Shown: positions 36,242-45,363 of the stretch, piece after piece | How positions within the stretch are numbered: position 1 is the stretch's first letter | Layout: each line of letters starts with the position of its first letter | Origin: Solibacillus sp. FSL R5-0449 | GTDB lineage: Bacteria; Bacillota; Bacilli; Bacillales_A; Planococcaceae | DNA length: 64,000 bases | Direction of reading: 5' to 3' | NCBI RefSeq assembly: GCF_037975215.1 | Contig: NZ_CP150239.1 | Location: forward strand, 2,642,001 to 2,706,000 | Made by a program: the position numbers and the translations under genes | Notes under the pieces: generated by a model | Database searches by the model: none | What the model saw: only the letters and a program-made list of their open reading frames with translations | Told to the model about the DNA's origin: nothing

Positions 36242-36293
36242 AAAAGTCCAATGAAGAATGTGCAGTACTTTGCGCCGCTTCATTGGACTTTTT
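36241..36293 (+). terminator. Bidirectional terminator
   Basis: AAAAAGTCCAATGAAG and its perfect 16-base complement flank a 21-base loop, with A on one side and T on the other. It separates the convergent UPF0316 and ATP-grasp genes. Confidence 0.93.
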
Positions 36294-36296
36294 CTA

Positions 36297-37253
36297 TTAT
36301 TTCACTTTTTGAGCCGTTACTTTTTCAAGTTCCTGACCTAAAAACTTCGCAAGCTGCAGCATCGCATACTTTTCTTCTTTTGCCTCTGCATCCGGATTGT
36401 AGTTCGTATTTGTGTTGACATCATACGTAAATACTTCGCCTTTTGCATTGCGGATAAATTCAATGCCCGCTACATCAATTCCACTGTCTTTCAGGAAATT
36501 TGCGTAGTTTTCAAGCAGCTTTGTTTCATTGTTTTCGACGATTTCAAATTTTGCCCGCTGTTCTTTCGGCTCTTCCCCTACCGGACAGAACAGATCGCCA
36601 ATTTGGCATACATCTGCAGGACAAAGCTCGAAGCCTTCCGATGTATCGACTTGCACTGAGTAGAAATACTCGCCGCCGATAAATTCAACACGTGTAATAT
36701 ACGATTCAGGTGATTCGATATACTCCTGGATCAGCACAATCCCATCAACCGGCTCTTCGTAATCCGGTTTTGCCAAATGCTCTTCAAGCGCGGCGATTGA
36801 ATAGAACAGCTGTACACCCAACCCTTTTCCTGCGCGATTATGCTTCGTAATAAACGGTACGATATTCAGCGCTTTTGCAGCTTCAACAATTTGCTGTTTT
36901 CCAACAGCCGCAATTGTTTTCGGTGTTTTGATTCCATGCTTTTCCAGCGCCGTGTATTGTTTTACTTTGCTTAACTCCAAGCGAAGTGCATTGCTGCCAT
37001 TCAGTACTTTTCTTCCGTGGAATTCAAGCCAGTCCAGTACCGCGCCTGTCAGTTCAGGTGCATAACGGTGATCGCGCGTATGTGATGAAGCACTCATACG
37101 GTTGTAGAATACGCCTTCCGGTGGGGCCTCTGTTAAGTTGACGATTCCCTCATCCAAATGCCAAGTTTCATATGGTAAGTTTAATTCTTCTAATCGATTT
37201 ACTAAGTGACGCGTCCAATCATCATTTTCATGGATTACGTAGATTTTTGCCAT
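36297..37253 (-). CDS. ATP-grasp ligase, RimK-like
   Basis: A 318-residue ATP-grasp enzyme. The pre-grasp part contains VFYNRMSASSHTRDHRYAPE; the ATP-grasp fold shows KVKQYTALEKHGIKTPKTIA, FITKHNRAGKGLGVQLF, IVLIQEYIESPESYITRVEF and the Mg-binding EVFTYDVNTNTNYNPDAE. The closest types are alpha-L-glutamate ligases (RimK) and related peptide-bond forming enzymes; the acceptor substrate is unknown. Single gene with a GGAGGAATG start region. Confidence 0.82.
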   Translation of the reverse strand: MAKIYVIHENDDWTRHLVNRLEELNLPYETWHLDEGIVNLTEAPPEGVFYNRMSASSHTRDHRYAPELTGAVLDWLEFHGRKVLNGSNALRLELSKVKQYTALEKHGIKTPKTIAAVGKQQIVEAAKALNIVPFITKHNRAGKGLGVQLFYSIAALEEHLAKPDYEEPVDGIVLIQEYIESPESYITRVEFIGGEYFYSVQVDTSEGFELCPADVCQIGDLFCPVGEEPKEQRAKFEIVENNETKLLENYANFLKDSGIDVAGIEFIRNAKGEVFTYDVNTNTNYNPDAEAKEEKYAMLQLAKFLGQELEKVTAQKVK

Positions 37254-37500
37254 CTTTCATTCCTCCGATATTGTTACAAACTGTTAAACAGAATTTTTAA
37301 AGATTGTACTTCCATCATACATTAATCCATATGTAATTAGTATGATTTAGGTTTATTACTTAAAAATAATTGCTTTGCTACGCTAAAAGAAAACATCACC
37401 CATAATACCAAAATTCATATTCAAAAAATGATATTATACATTATATAGCCATAAATTTACTAATATTTCTATTATTAATGGCATTAAGGGGATGGACATT

Positions 37501-38385
37501 ATGGAAATAAGAGATTTGAAAAACTTTATTAAAGTTGTCGATCATAGTAGTTTCACAAAAGCTGCCGAAGAAATGTATGTTACACAATCGTCTTTAAGTA
37601 AAAGTGTAAAACGATTAGAAACTCAATTTGAGAGCCAGCTAATTATTCGTATCAAAAATAAATTACATCTAACAGATATCGGGAAAATCGTTTATCAACA
37701 AGGCCGCGAGATCATTAACTCTGTAGATGATCTCCATTTATTGATTAATCAAACGAAAAATATTGAGAACGGAAGAATCTTGCTAGGCATTCCTCAGTTG
37801 ATAGGAACCTTATTTTTCCCTAAAATCGCAAAAGAATATTATGAATCACATGCCAATATTAAAATTGAATTGTTCGAACGTGGTGCAAAAAAATTAGAAC
37901 AAATTTTAAATGATGGAAAAGTTGATATTGCCCTTATTGTAAAAACTCACTTAACAAAAGATGATTACAACTTTTATCCCTTTATTGAGGATGAATTTTA
38001 TGTTTTTTTAAACAAGAATCACCCTTTAGCAAATCGTTCAGAACTTGCGATTTCAGAATTAAAGAATGAAAAGTTCATAATTTTCTCCGAGGAATTTACA
38101 TTACATGACTATATCATCAATGCATGTAAAACAAATGGTTTTTTCCCAAACATTTTATATAAAAGCTCTCAATGGGATTTGATTTTGGAACTTACAGCTT
38201 CCCATAATGCTGTTACATTATTACCAAAATCCATCTATTCCAAAAATGTGAATCCTGATATTAAATTAATTAAATTAAAAGGGAAACCACTCTTATGGTC
38301 ATTAGTTTTCATTACTTTGAAAGACTCCTATAAATCCTTCGCTCTACAAAGTTTTATTAATAAAATAGATTCCTTTAAACCTTAG
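37501..38385 (+). CDS. LysR family transcriptional regulator
   Basis: About 294 residues from ATG 37501, chosen because AAGGGGATG precedes it; the ATG at 37492 overlaps that site. N-terminal winged helix IRDLKNFIKVVDHSSFTKAA, EEMYVTQSSLSKSVKRLETQ, then a periplasmic-binding-like effector domain (RILLGIPQLIGTLFFPKIAK). It is of the CynR/CysB-like architecture. It precedes a carboxylate transporter and catabolic genes on the same strand, so it is the likely activator, responding to the imported acid or its CoA ester. Confidence 0.87.
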   Translation: MEIRDLKNFIKVVDHSSFTKAAEEMYVTQSSLSKSVKRLETQFESQLIIRIKNKLHLTDIGKIVYQQGREIINSVDDLHLLINQTKNIENGRILLGIPQLIGTLFFPKIAKEYYESHANIKIELFERGAKKLEQILNDGKVDIALIVKTHLTKDDYNFYPFIEDEFYVFLNKNHPLANRSELAISELKNEKFIIFSEEFTLHDYIINACKTNGFFPNILYKSSQWDLILELTASHNAVTLLPKSIYSKNVNPDIKLIKLKGKPLLWSLVFITLKDSYKSFALQSFINKIDSFKP

Positions 38386-38420
38386 TATTCCATTTTGGAA
38401 TACTAAGAAGTCTCTTTATT
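38381..38420 (+). terminator. Terminator after the LysR gene
   Basis: Perfect 11-bp stem CTTAGTATTCC/GGAATACTAAG with a 5-base loop and a T-rich tail, overlapping the stop codon. The regulator is therefore probably transcribed apart from the transport operon. Confidence 0.8.
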
Positions 38421-38490
38421 CATTTTACTATTTTTCATACATAATATAGAATTTTAATTAAATTTAGAGCAAAAAACGGAGGAATTACAT

Positions 38491-39783
38491 ATGGCTTTAT
38501 TAGGTTTTTTAACTATCGGAATTTTTTTGATTCTAATTTTTTCTAAAAAAGTATCAGTTATAGTTGCGTTAGTTTTAGTACCAATAGTCTTCGGATTAAT
38601 TGGCGGGTTCGGGTTAGACCTAGGGGAAATGATGCTAAACGGTTTAACTACCGTTGCTCCAACTGGAATAATGTTAGTATTTGCGATTTTATTCTTTAGT
38701 ATTATGTTAGATGCTGGATTATTCGATCCTATGATTCGCTTTATTTTAAAAATAGTCAAAGGTGATCCTCTTAAAGTAGTAATGGGTACAGCTGTACTAG
38801 CAATGCTTGTTCACCTGGATGGAAATGGTTCTGCAACATTCATTATTACAATCTCAGCGATGCTGCCTATTTATAATCGTTTAGGAATCAGCAGGCTAGT
38901 ATTGGCTGGTGTAGTTGCTCTTGGGGCTGGTGTTATGAACATTGTGCCATGGGGCGGTCCGACAGCCCGTGCCATGACAGTATTGGGCGGAGAAGCTAGT
39001 GACATATTTAACCCTGTTATCCCCGCAATGATAGCAGGAATTGCTTGGGTATTATTCGCTTCTTATTTAATAGGAAGAAAAGAACGTAAGCGTTTAGGTG
39101 TTTTAACACTTGAAGAAACAGAGCTGCAATTGAATTTATCTGAAGAAGAAATGAAATATCGTCGTCCAAAACTTGTACTGTTCAATCTTCTTTTAACAAT
39201 TTCGTTGCTTGTATTACTAGTAGGTGCATGGTTGCCGATGCCTGTGGTATTTATCATTGCTTTTGTAATAGCACTTATGGTGAACTATCCAAACCAAAAA
39301 GATCAGCAATCCCGAATTGCTGCACATGCCAGCAGTGTTATTCTGGTCGCTACAATGATTTTCGCAGCGGGTATATTTACGGGGATTTTAAATGGTACTG
39401 GAATGATTGAAGAGATGGCTTTGGCATTTGTTAGTTTAATACCAGAATCTATGGGAAGATTTTTACCCGTTATAGTAGCCATTACATCGATGCCCCTTAG
39501 TTTAGTATTCACACCAGATGCATATTATTTTGGCGTGTTACCCGTTATTGCAGAAACTGCTGCAAATTTGGGCATTGATCCATTTGAAATCGGACGCGCT
39601 GCAATATTAGGTCAAATGACAGTAGGTTTCCCTTTAAGTCCATTGACGGCTTCAACTTTTATTTTAATAGGATTGGCGCAAGTTGATTTAGTAGATCATC
39701 AAAAGTTTATTTTTAAATGGGCATTCATGACAACGATTGTTATGACTGTTGTTGCATTATTAATCGGAGCAATTTCAATTTGA
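38491..39783 (+). CDS. CitMHS family carboxylate:H+/metal symporter
   Basis: A 430-residue transporter of the CitMHS family (metal-citrate/proton symport). Hallmarks: FSKKVSVIVALVLVPIVFGL, MLVHLDGNGSATFIITISAM, VPWGGPTARAMTVLGG and VFTPDAYYFGVLPVIAETAA. About eleven membrane segments. CGGAGGAATTAC lies before ATG. First gene of an operon with the AtuA-like pair and a CoA transferase, which points to import of a di- or tricarboxylate other than simple citrate; the substrate is inferred. Confidence 0.9.
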   Translation: MALLGFLTIGIFLILIFSKKVSVIVALVLVPIVFGLIGGFGLDLGEMMLNGLTTVAPTGIMLVFAILFFSIMLDAGLFDPMIRFILKIVKGDPLKVVMGTAVLAMLVHLDGNGSATFIITISAMLPIYNRLGISRLVLAGVVALGAGVMNIVPWGGPTARAMTVLGGEASDIFNPVIPAMIAGIAWVLFASYLIGRKERKRLGVLTLEETELQLNLSEEEMKYRRPKLVLFNLLLTISLLVLLVGAWLPMPVVFIIAFVIALMVNYPNQKDQQSRIAAHASSVILVATMIFAAGIFTGILNGTGMIEEMALAFVSLIPESMGRFLPVIVAITSMPLSLVFTPDAYYFGVLPVIAETAANLGIDPFEIGRAAILGQMTVGFPLSPLTASTFILIGLAQVDLVDHQKFIFKWAFMTTIVMTVVALLIGAISI

Positions 39784-39793
39784 GGTGAAAAGC

Positions 39794-41119
39794 ATGAGAA
39801 TAGGTGTAGGAACAGGGTTTGCCGGAGACCGAATTGAACCGGCAGAAATACTATTGGAAAAAGGTAATTTAGATTATTTAGTATTGGAATGTTTGGCGGA
39901 AAGAACAATTGCCTTGGCTCAAAAAAGAAAGCTTGCAAACAACAATTTAGGCTATGATCCCTTGTTAGAAAAAAGAATGCGTTCTCTTTTACCAAAATTA
40001 GCAAACAAGAAAACGCGCATTATTTCAAATATGGGTGCTGCCAACCCCATTGCCGGGGCCGAAAAAATCATTTCCATTGCACAAGAACTAAATATCAATG
40101 TAAAAGTAGCCATCGTTACTGGTGATGATGTTTTAAGTAAACTGACTGACAACTATGATATTTGGGAGTCGGGGAAAAAGCTCGGGGATTATGAAGAGAT
40201 TCTTTCAGCTAATGCCTATATTGGTGCTAAAGCTTTATTGGATGCCCTAAAGTCTGATGCCCAAATCATCATTACAGGACGCGTAGCAGATCCATCCCTA
40301 TTCGTTGCACCAATGATTCATGAATTCGGATGGTCGCTGGACGAATTAGATAAAATTGCTCAAGGCACAGTCGTTGGTCATTTATTGGAATGTGCAGGAC
40401 AGCTCACGGGCGGATACTTTGCAGATCCAGGTATTAAGGATATAGAAGGTATGGCAACACTCGGATTCCCGTTTGCTGATATAGATTCAGACGGGACAGC
40501 TATATTCAGTAAAGTTGAGGGAACAGGTGGCGAGCTTAGCCTTGCGACGATGAAGGAACAGCTGCTTTATGAGGTATTGAATCCACATGCCTACTATACT
40601 CCTGATATTATCGCTGATTTTTCAAAAGTAAAATTTGAGTATTTAAAAAAGGATCACATTAAAGTATCCGGGGTTTCTGCAGTAGGAAAACCCGAAACGC
40701 TCAAAGTCAGCATCGGATATAATGCAGGATTGATCGGTGAAGGCGAAATTACTTATGCAGGACCTAATGCTGTTCCTCGTGCAAAATTAGCCGGAGAAAT
40801 AATTCGTACACGTATCGGGCATTTATACTCTGATTTCCGTGTAGATTTAATTGGACTCAATTCAGCACATCGTAAAGAATTTAGAGATACCGATCCATAT
40901 GAAATCCGTCTTAGAATAGCCGGAAAAACAAATAATCCGAACTATGCGAGCCTTGTAGGAGAAGAAGTAGAGGCATTATATACGAATGGGCCTGCTGGAG
41001 GCGGCGGTGCACGTAAGAACGTAGTGGAATTAGTAGGTATCGTTTCAACATTTATTGATGAACAGGAAGTAGTGCTGAATACGTTGTTTAAGGAGTGTAA
41101 TTCTAATGAAACTGTATAA
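39794..41119 (+). CDS. AtuA-like protein (DUF1446), large subunit
   Basis: About 441 residues from ATG 39794 (GAGGTGA upstream; GTG 39785 overlaps it). The DUF1446/AtuA family pattern is clear: IGVGTGFAGDRIEPAEILLE, GNLDYLVLECLAERTIALAQ, SNMGAANPIAGAEKIISIAQ and IIITGRVADPSLFVAPMIHE. The family takes its name from acyclic terpene utilisation in Pseudomonas, but its reaction is unproven. It follows the transporter stop by 11 bp and is followed, with overlap, by the small AtuA-like domain gene; in many genomes these two are fused. Confidence 0.85.
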   Translation: MRIGVGTGFAGDRIEPAEILLEKGNLDYLVLECLAERTIALAQKRKLANNNLGYDPLLEKRMRSLLPKLANKKTRIISNMGAANPIAGAEKIISIAQELNINVKVAIVTGDDVLSKLTDNYDIWESGKKLGDYEEILSANAYIGAKALLDALKSDAQIIITGRVADPSLFVAPMIHEFGWSLDELDKIAQGTVVGHLLECAGQLTGGYFADPGIKDIEGMATLGFPFADIDSDGTAIFSKVEGTGGELSLATMKEQLLYEVLNPHAYYTPDIIADFSKVKFEYLKKDHIKVSGVSAVGKPETLKVSIGYNAGLIGEGEITYAGPNAVPRAKLAGEIIRTRIGHLYSDFRVDLIGLNSAHRKEFRDTDPYEIRLRIAGKTNNPNYASLVGEEVEALYTNGPAGGGGARKNVVELVGIVSTFIDEQEVVLNTLFKECNSNETV

Positions 41120-41405
41120 CTTAGCACATTGCAGAACCGGTGATAAAGGGAATTCTTTGACGATGTCAGTCATTGCCTATAAACAGGAGGATCTGCCACT
41201 TCTAGTAGAAAAACTTACAGTGGATGTGTTAAAACAACATCTCGAAGGAATCGTATTAGGCAAAATTGAGCGATATGTACTTGAATCTATTGGCGCTATT
41301 CAATTTATTTGCCACCAAGCACTTGATACAGGCGTTACTACCTCTTTAACAATGGATACACATGGTAAATCATTAAGTTACTCCCTTCTTGAATTAGAAG
41401 TGTAA
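41106..41405 (+). CDS. AtuA-like small subunit (AtuA ferredoxin-fold domain)
   Basis: A 99-residue protein (MKLYNLAHCRTGDKGNSLTM, VLESIGAIQFICHQALDTGV) matching the C-terminal alpha/beta domain that is fused to DUF1446 in other organisms. AAGGAG lies 11 bases before ATG and it overlaps the preceding gene by 14 bp. The pair probably acts as one enzyme, perhaps on a hydroxy- or oxo-carboxylate or its CoA ester; this is inference from context. Confidence 0.82.
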   Translation: MKLYNLAHCRTGDKGNSLTMSVIAYKQEDLPLLVEKLTVDVLKQHLEGIVLGKIERYVLESIGAIQFICHQALDTGVTTSLTMDTHGKSLSYSLLELEV

Positions 41406-41440
41406 GCATTAAAAGTTATAGCTATTTAGGAGGCTAGTTT

Positions 41441-42139
41441 ATGAATAAGGTTTTTGAATCTTTTGATAAGGCTGTTGAAGATATTAAAGATAGCACAACA
41501 TTATTAGTAGGTGGATTTGGCCTTTGCGGTATTCCTGAACACCTTATCAGTGCTGTTCAAAAAAAGAATATCAAAGATTTAACAGTTGTCAGCAACAATT
41601 GCGGGGTAGATGACTTTGGTCTTGGTATCCTTTTAAAAAACCGTCAAATTAAAAAGATGATTGCTTCTTATGTTGGTGAAAATAAAACATTCGAACAGCA
41701 ATTTTTATCTGGTGAATTAGATGTAGAGCTAACTCCCCAAGGTACTTTAGCGGAAAGGATCCGAGCAGGCGGCGCAGGAATCCCCGGGTTTTATACAGCC
41801 ACCGGTGTCGGTACCCCAGTTGCAGAAGGTAAAGAAGTGAAAGAATTTAACGGAAAACCGTATATATTGGAAAATGCAATTCAGGGAGACTTTGCTCTTG
41901 TAAAAGCTTGGAAAGCAGATAAATCCGGTAATTTACAATTTCGAAAAACATCTCGTAATTTCAACCCTCTTGTGGCGACTGCCGGTAAAATTACCATTGT
42001 CGAGGTAGAGGAACTTGTAGAAATTGGTGATTTAAATCCTGACGAAATCCACTTACCGGGTGTTTATGTTCAACGTATTATTCATAGCCCCCATTTTGAA
42101 AAACGTATTGAACGTATGATGCTAAGGGAGGAAAACTAA
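41441..42139 (+). CDS. CoA transferase subunit A (ScoA type)
   Basis: A 232-residue alpha subunit of a 3-oxoacid-type CoA transferase. Motifs: [39 protein letters not shown] and [20 protein letters not shown]. Subunits A and B of these enzymes form the active enzyme, moving CoA between acids (for example succinyl-CoA to acetoacetate). AGGAGG precedes ATG. Its stop overlaps the start of subunit B by one base. The acceptor acid should be the substrate imported by the CitMHS protein or a product of it. Confidence 0.92.
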   Translation: MNKVFESFDKAVEDIKDSTTLLVGGFGLCGIPEHLISAVQKKNIKDLTVVSNNCGVDDFGLGILLKNRQIKKMIASYVGENKTFEQQFLSGELDVELTPQGTLAERIRAGGAGIPGFYTATGVGTPVAEGKEVKEFNGKPYILENAIQGDFALVKAWKADKSGNLQFRKTSRNFNPLVATAGKITIVEVEELVEIGDLNPDEIHLPGVYVQRIIHSPHFEKRIERMMLREEN

Positions 42140-42771
42140 TGGATTCACGTACGAAGATTATTAAAACTGCCGTCCAGGAAATTGAAGATGGGATGTATGT
42201 AAATTTAGGAATTGGAATGCCAACACTTATCGCCAATGAAATCCCTTCAGATTTCAATGTATTTTTACAATCTGAAAATGGCTTACTTGGAATAGGACCC
42301 TATCCAACCTTAGATGAAGTCGATGCAGATCTGATTAATGCCGGCAAAGAAACTGTTACAGCAAGACCAGGCGCAGCTTATTTTGATAGTGCCACCAGCT
42401 TTGGCATGATTCGCGGCGGGCATATTGATTTAGCAATTTTAGGTGGCATGGAAGTTTCACAATCAGGTGACCTTGCCAACTGGATGATACCCGGAAAAGT
42501 TGTAAAAGGTATGGGCGGTGCTATGGATTTAGTCGTAGGCGCTAAAAAGGTAATTGTCATTATGGAACATACTAACAAATACGGTGAATCTAAAGTAAAA
42601 AAAGAATGTTCTTTACCCCTGACAGGAAGAAGTGTTGTACATCGCTTGATTACTGATTTAGCCGTATTTGATTTTAAAGATGATCAAATGACTTTAGTTG
42701 GATTACAGGAAGGTGTTACAGTGGAAGAAGTCATCGAAAAAACTGAGGCATCTTTTATTAATGCACTATAA
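42139..42771 (+). CDS. CoA transferase subunit B (ScoB type)
   Basis: A 210-residue beta subunit with the catalytic glutamate motif [10 protein letters not shown], whose Glu forms the glutamyl-CoA intermediate. Other motifs: [39 protein letters not shown] and [12 protein letters not shown]-like [20 protein letters not shown]. Starts on the last base of the alpha subunit stop. Last gene of the operon, before a strong bidirectional terminator. Confidence 0.92.
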   Translation: MDSRTKIIKTAVQEIEDGMYVNLGIGMPTLIANEIPSDFNVFLQSENGLLGIGPYPTLDEVDADLINAGKETVTARPGAAYFDSATSFGMIRGGHIDLAILGGMEVSQSGDLANWMIPGKVVKGMGGAMDLVVGAKKVIVIMEHTNKYGESKVKKECSLPLTGRSVVHRLITDLAVFDFKDDQMTLVGLQEGVTVEEVIEKTEASFINAL

Positions 42772-42862
42772 GAACCTATCCTCACATTGACCTTTTCGGA
42801 TACACTATTACGCTTTATATTTTTCACTGAAAAAGTAATACGAATCGACAAATACTATAATG

Positions 42863-42900
42863 GAAAAATCCCTCAAGGAAAAAATCTTGAGGGATTTTTC
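42863..42900. terminator. Bidirectional terminator
   Basis: AAAAATCCCTCAAG and its perfect 14-base complement around an 8-base loop. It serves the CoA transferase operon and the convergent diguanylate cyclase gene, whose stop it touches. Confidence 0.93.
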
Positions 42901-44603
42901 TAACGTGAATACTCAGCAACTTTATTACGCCCTGCCTGTTTTGCTCCGATATAAAGGGCACGGTCGGCGTTGCGCAGAAGCCCTTTTGTTTCATTCGTGT
43001 CGTCCGGTACGTTTGAAACACCGATACTCACTGTTACAAATACCAGTTCTTTCTGACCTTCTTCGGCTAAATCGGATTCAATTAAAAATGGTGTTACTTC
43101 CACACATTGACGAATTTCTTCACCTAATTGCACTGCCTCTTCCTTCGTCATATGCGGCAACAGCATGACAAACTCCTCTCCCCCATACCTTGCCAAAACC
43201 GCTTCTTCCGGAACAAAGTTTTCCAGCAGCTTCGCGAAATTTTGAAGGATAATATTACCCGCATGATGGCCATACGTGTCATTAATTCGTTTGAAATAAT
43301 CGATATCCATCATTAGCAATGAAAACTGCAGATGGGGGTTCGCTATGATGCGTTCCTGCTCCATCACTAGTCTTTTATCTAAAAAATGATAATTATAGAG
43401 ACCAGTTAATGCACATGTCTCACTTTTCTCAACTGCCGCGCTGAAATACTTCGCTTTTTCAAGTGACACGGCAAAATACGTGGACAGTAAGTGAACGATA
43501 TCCATCTGATACTTTTCAAATGCATTCTTTTTACGCGCTGTTAAGACGAGTGTTCCTTCTGTTTTCTGGTTACGGTGTATAGGAACAATCATGACACTGT
43601 TCATATCAAGAGGAATAAAATCAGGTGCATCTTTTTCCCATTCTTTTGCACTGGAGAACACTTTCTTGTCTTCCGTCTGGAAACAAATATGAATAAAAGA
43701 ATCGCGGATTGAATCGGAATCAGCCTGAATTTCGATATCCTTTCCATCTACTCGTGCACGCAATATCACGTATTTTCCCTGAATATGGTCGACAAGATAC
43801 ATTGCATCATGTGCAAACAGCTGACTTACCCGGTGCATAAACAGTTCAATAATTTGCTGTGCGCTTAATCGATCTGCAAGCTCATGACCAAACTCGCTTG
43901 CTTTACTGAGCGAATGGTTGACCCGTTCCGAAATATTGTACATTTTTGCAATAAACGTTATCGCAAAAAACGGAATGCCGAGCAGGAAAATCGCTGGTGC
44001 CCCTATACTATTAATCAAGATAACTAGTGTAACTGCAAACGGGATCGTAATAGTCGCACTGCCATAATCCCATAATATATGTTCACTGAAAAACTTTTCG
44101 TTTTCTCCTGTAAAACGGTCACGCACATACAAAATCGTATGATTGATAAACAAATGCAAGCCGACAAATACTGTTCCGTAAAGCAGTAAATGCGTTAAAT
44201 TCGAATTCCCTACTTCAAACCCTGCTAAATGTACAATGCCAGCAGCGAAAAACGACGTATAGGCAAACATCCACGAAGTAAAAATAATGCGGTAAAATGC
44301 ATCTTTATGATTTCTCATCTGGTAAATAATCGGCAAAATACTTAACTGTACGATCAGCATTTCTGCCCCGACACCATACAGCAAAAAGGCTGCCAATGTC
44401 ACCCATTGGGAAAGAATAATCGTCGTATTCCTAATTTGGAATGGTATCGCTGTTGTAATGAGCGCGAAAATAGACAAATAGACGAAAATTTCCCAGTCAA
44501 TCGGCTGACTTGGAAACAGAAAATATAATCCGTAAATAAGGGGTAGCCCAGTAGCTAACCAAAGCAATAATACATTCTGTTTCGTTCTTCGATTAAATTC
44601 CAT
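42900..44603 (-). CDS. Membrane diguanylate cyclase (GGDEF)
   Basis: A 567-residue protein: about seven N-terminal membrane segments (1-220), a GAF-like sensor (230-375) and a C-terminal GGDEF domain with an intact active site RYGGEEFVMLLPH and ALTGLYNYHFL. It makes cyclic di-GMP. The RxxD inhibitory site that normally sits nine residues before GGEEF is replaced by VPEE, so product inhibition through the I-site is not expected. No EAL domain. Start follows a G-rich AAGGGGAGGGGG stretch. Single gene; the signal sensed is unknown. Confidence 0.9.
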   Translation of the reverse strand: MEFNRRTKQNVLLLWLATGLPLIYGLYFLFPSQPIDWEIFVYLSIFALITTAIPFQIRNTTIILSQWVTLAAFLLYGVGAEMLIVQLSILPIIYQMRNHKDAFYRIIFTSWMFAYTSFFAAGIVHLAGFEVGNSNLTHLLLYGTVFVGLHLFINHTILYVRDRFTGENEKFFSEHILWDYGSATITIPFAVTLVILINSIGAPAIFLLGIPFFAITFIAKMYNISERVNHSLSKASEFGHELADRLSAQQIIELFMHRVSQLFAHDAMYLVDHIQGKYVILRARVDGKDIEIQADSDSIRDSFIHICFQTEDKKVFSSAKEWEKDAPDFIPLDMNSVMIVPIHRNQKTEGTLVLTARKKNAFEKYQMDIVHLLSTYFAVSLEKAKYFSAAVEKSETCALTGLYNYHFLDKRLVMEQERIIANPHLQFSLLMMDIDYFKRINDTYGHHAGNIILQNFAKLLENFVPEEAVLARYGGEEFVMLLPHMTKEEAVQLGEEIRQCVEVTPFLIESDLAEEGQKELVFVTVSIGVSNVPDDTNETKGLLRNADRALYIGAKQAGRNKVAEYSR

Positions 44604-44821
44604 ACCGGGCCCCCTCCCCTTTTAACTGAAATGTCTGACAACATTTAGTATAACATGACTACTAAGGAATGTAGCATGTTTTAGTTCCTAATTTTTTATT
44701 TCTATTATCCTAATAATTAGGGAATTGATAGGTTTTTAGCTTTATCGTACTGTAAAATAATAACATAATTTTACAATTATTCAATAATATTATTTGAAAT
44801 AAGCCAAAAAATGTAAATATT

Positions 44822-45343
44822 TTATTTAGACTGCTGGATTACTTTTTCTACATTATTCCATACATAAATCTCTTCATTTAATATCTCACCTGCTATATTT
44901 AATTGAACGGTTTTAACATACTCAGCACTATAATATTGATAAAACTGTCTTGTTTTATTCTCTGCTAAAACTTCAACATAGATTTTTTGATAACCCTGCT
45001 CTAAAAAGACATTCATAATTTGATTCAGTAGTTTTTTCCCGACTCTTTTGCCTTGCCATTCTTCAAGTAAATAAATCGATGTTAAATCGCTTGCTCCTGC
45101 CTCTTCATTTGTATTACGTTTGCCCCCTGTGACAAAACCAATAATTTCTCCCTCATTTTCTGCAACAAATATCATACTAGGCTTATCTGAAATATTGTTC
45201 TCCCAAAGTTTTGTACGTTGCTCATAGCTTAGCCCATCCAGAAAGCTCTGGGGAATAATGCCTTTATATGTAGTTCGCCAACTATCAACATGGACTTTGG
45301 CAATCCCCGGTGCATCACTTATAGTTGCTCTGCGAATAATCAT
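44822..45343 (-). CDS. GNAT family N-acetyltransferase
   Basis: A 173-residue acetyltransferase. Motifs: IRRATISDAPGIAKVHVDSW, SIYLLEEWQGKRVGKKLLNQ (acetyl-CoA loop) and EVLAENKTRQFYQYYSAEYV. It lies 20 bp after the stop of hisS on the same strand and may be cotranscribed with it. Substrate unknown; a role in the same stress or resistance response as hisS is possible but unproven. Confidence 0.88.
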   Translation of the reverse strand: MIIRRATISDAPGIAKVHVDSWRTTYKGIIPQSFLDGLSYEQRTKLWENNISDKPSMIFVAENEGEIIGFVTGGKRNTNEEAGASDLTSIYLLEEWQGKRVGKKLLNQIMNVFLEQGYQKIYVEVLAENKTRQFYQYYSAEYVKTVQLNIAGEILNEEIYVWNNVEKVIQQSK

Positions 45344-45363
45344 GACTTCTCTTCCCTTCCTAA

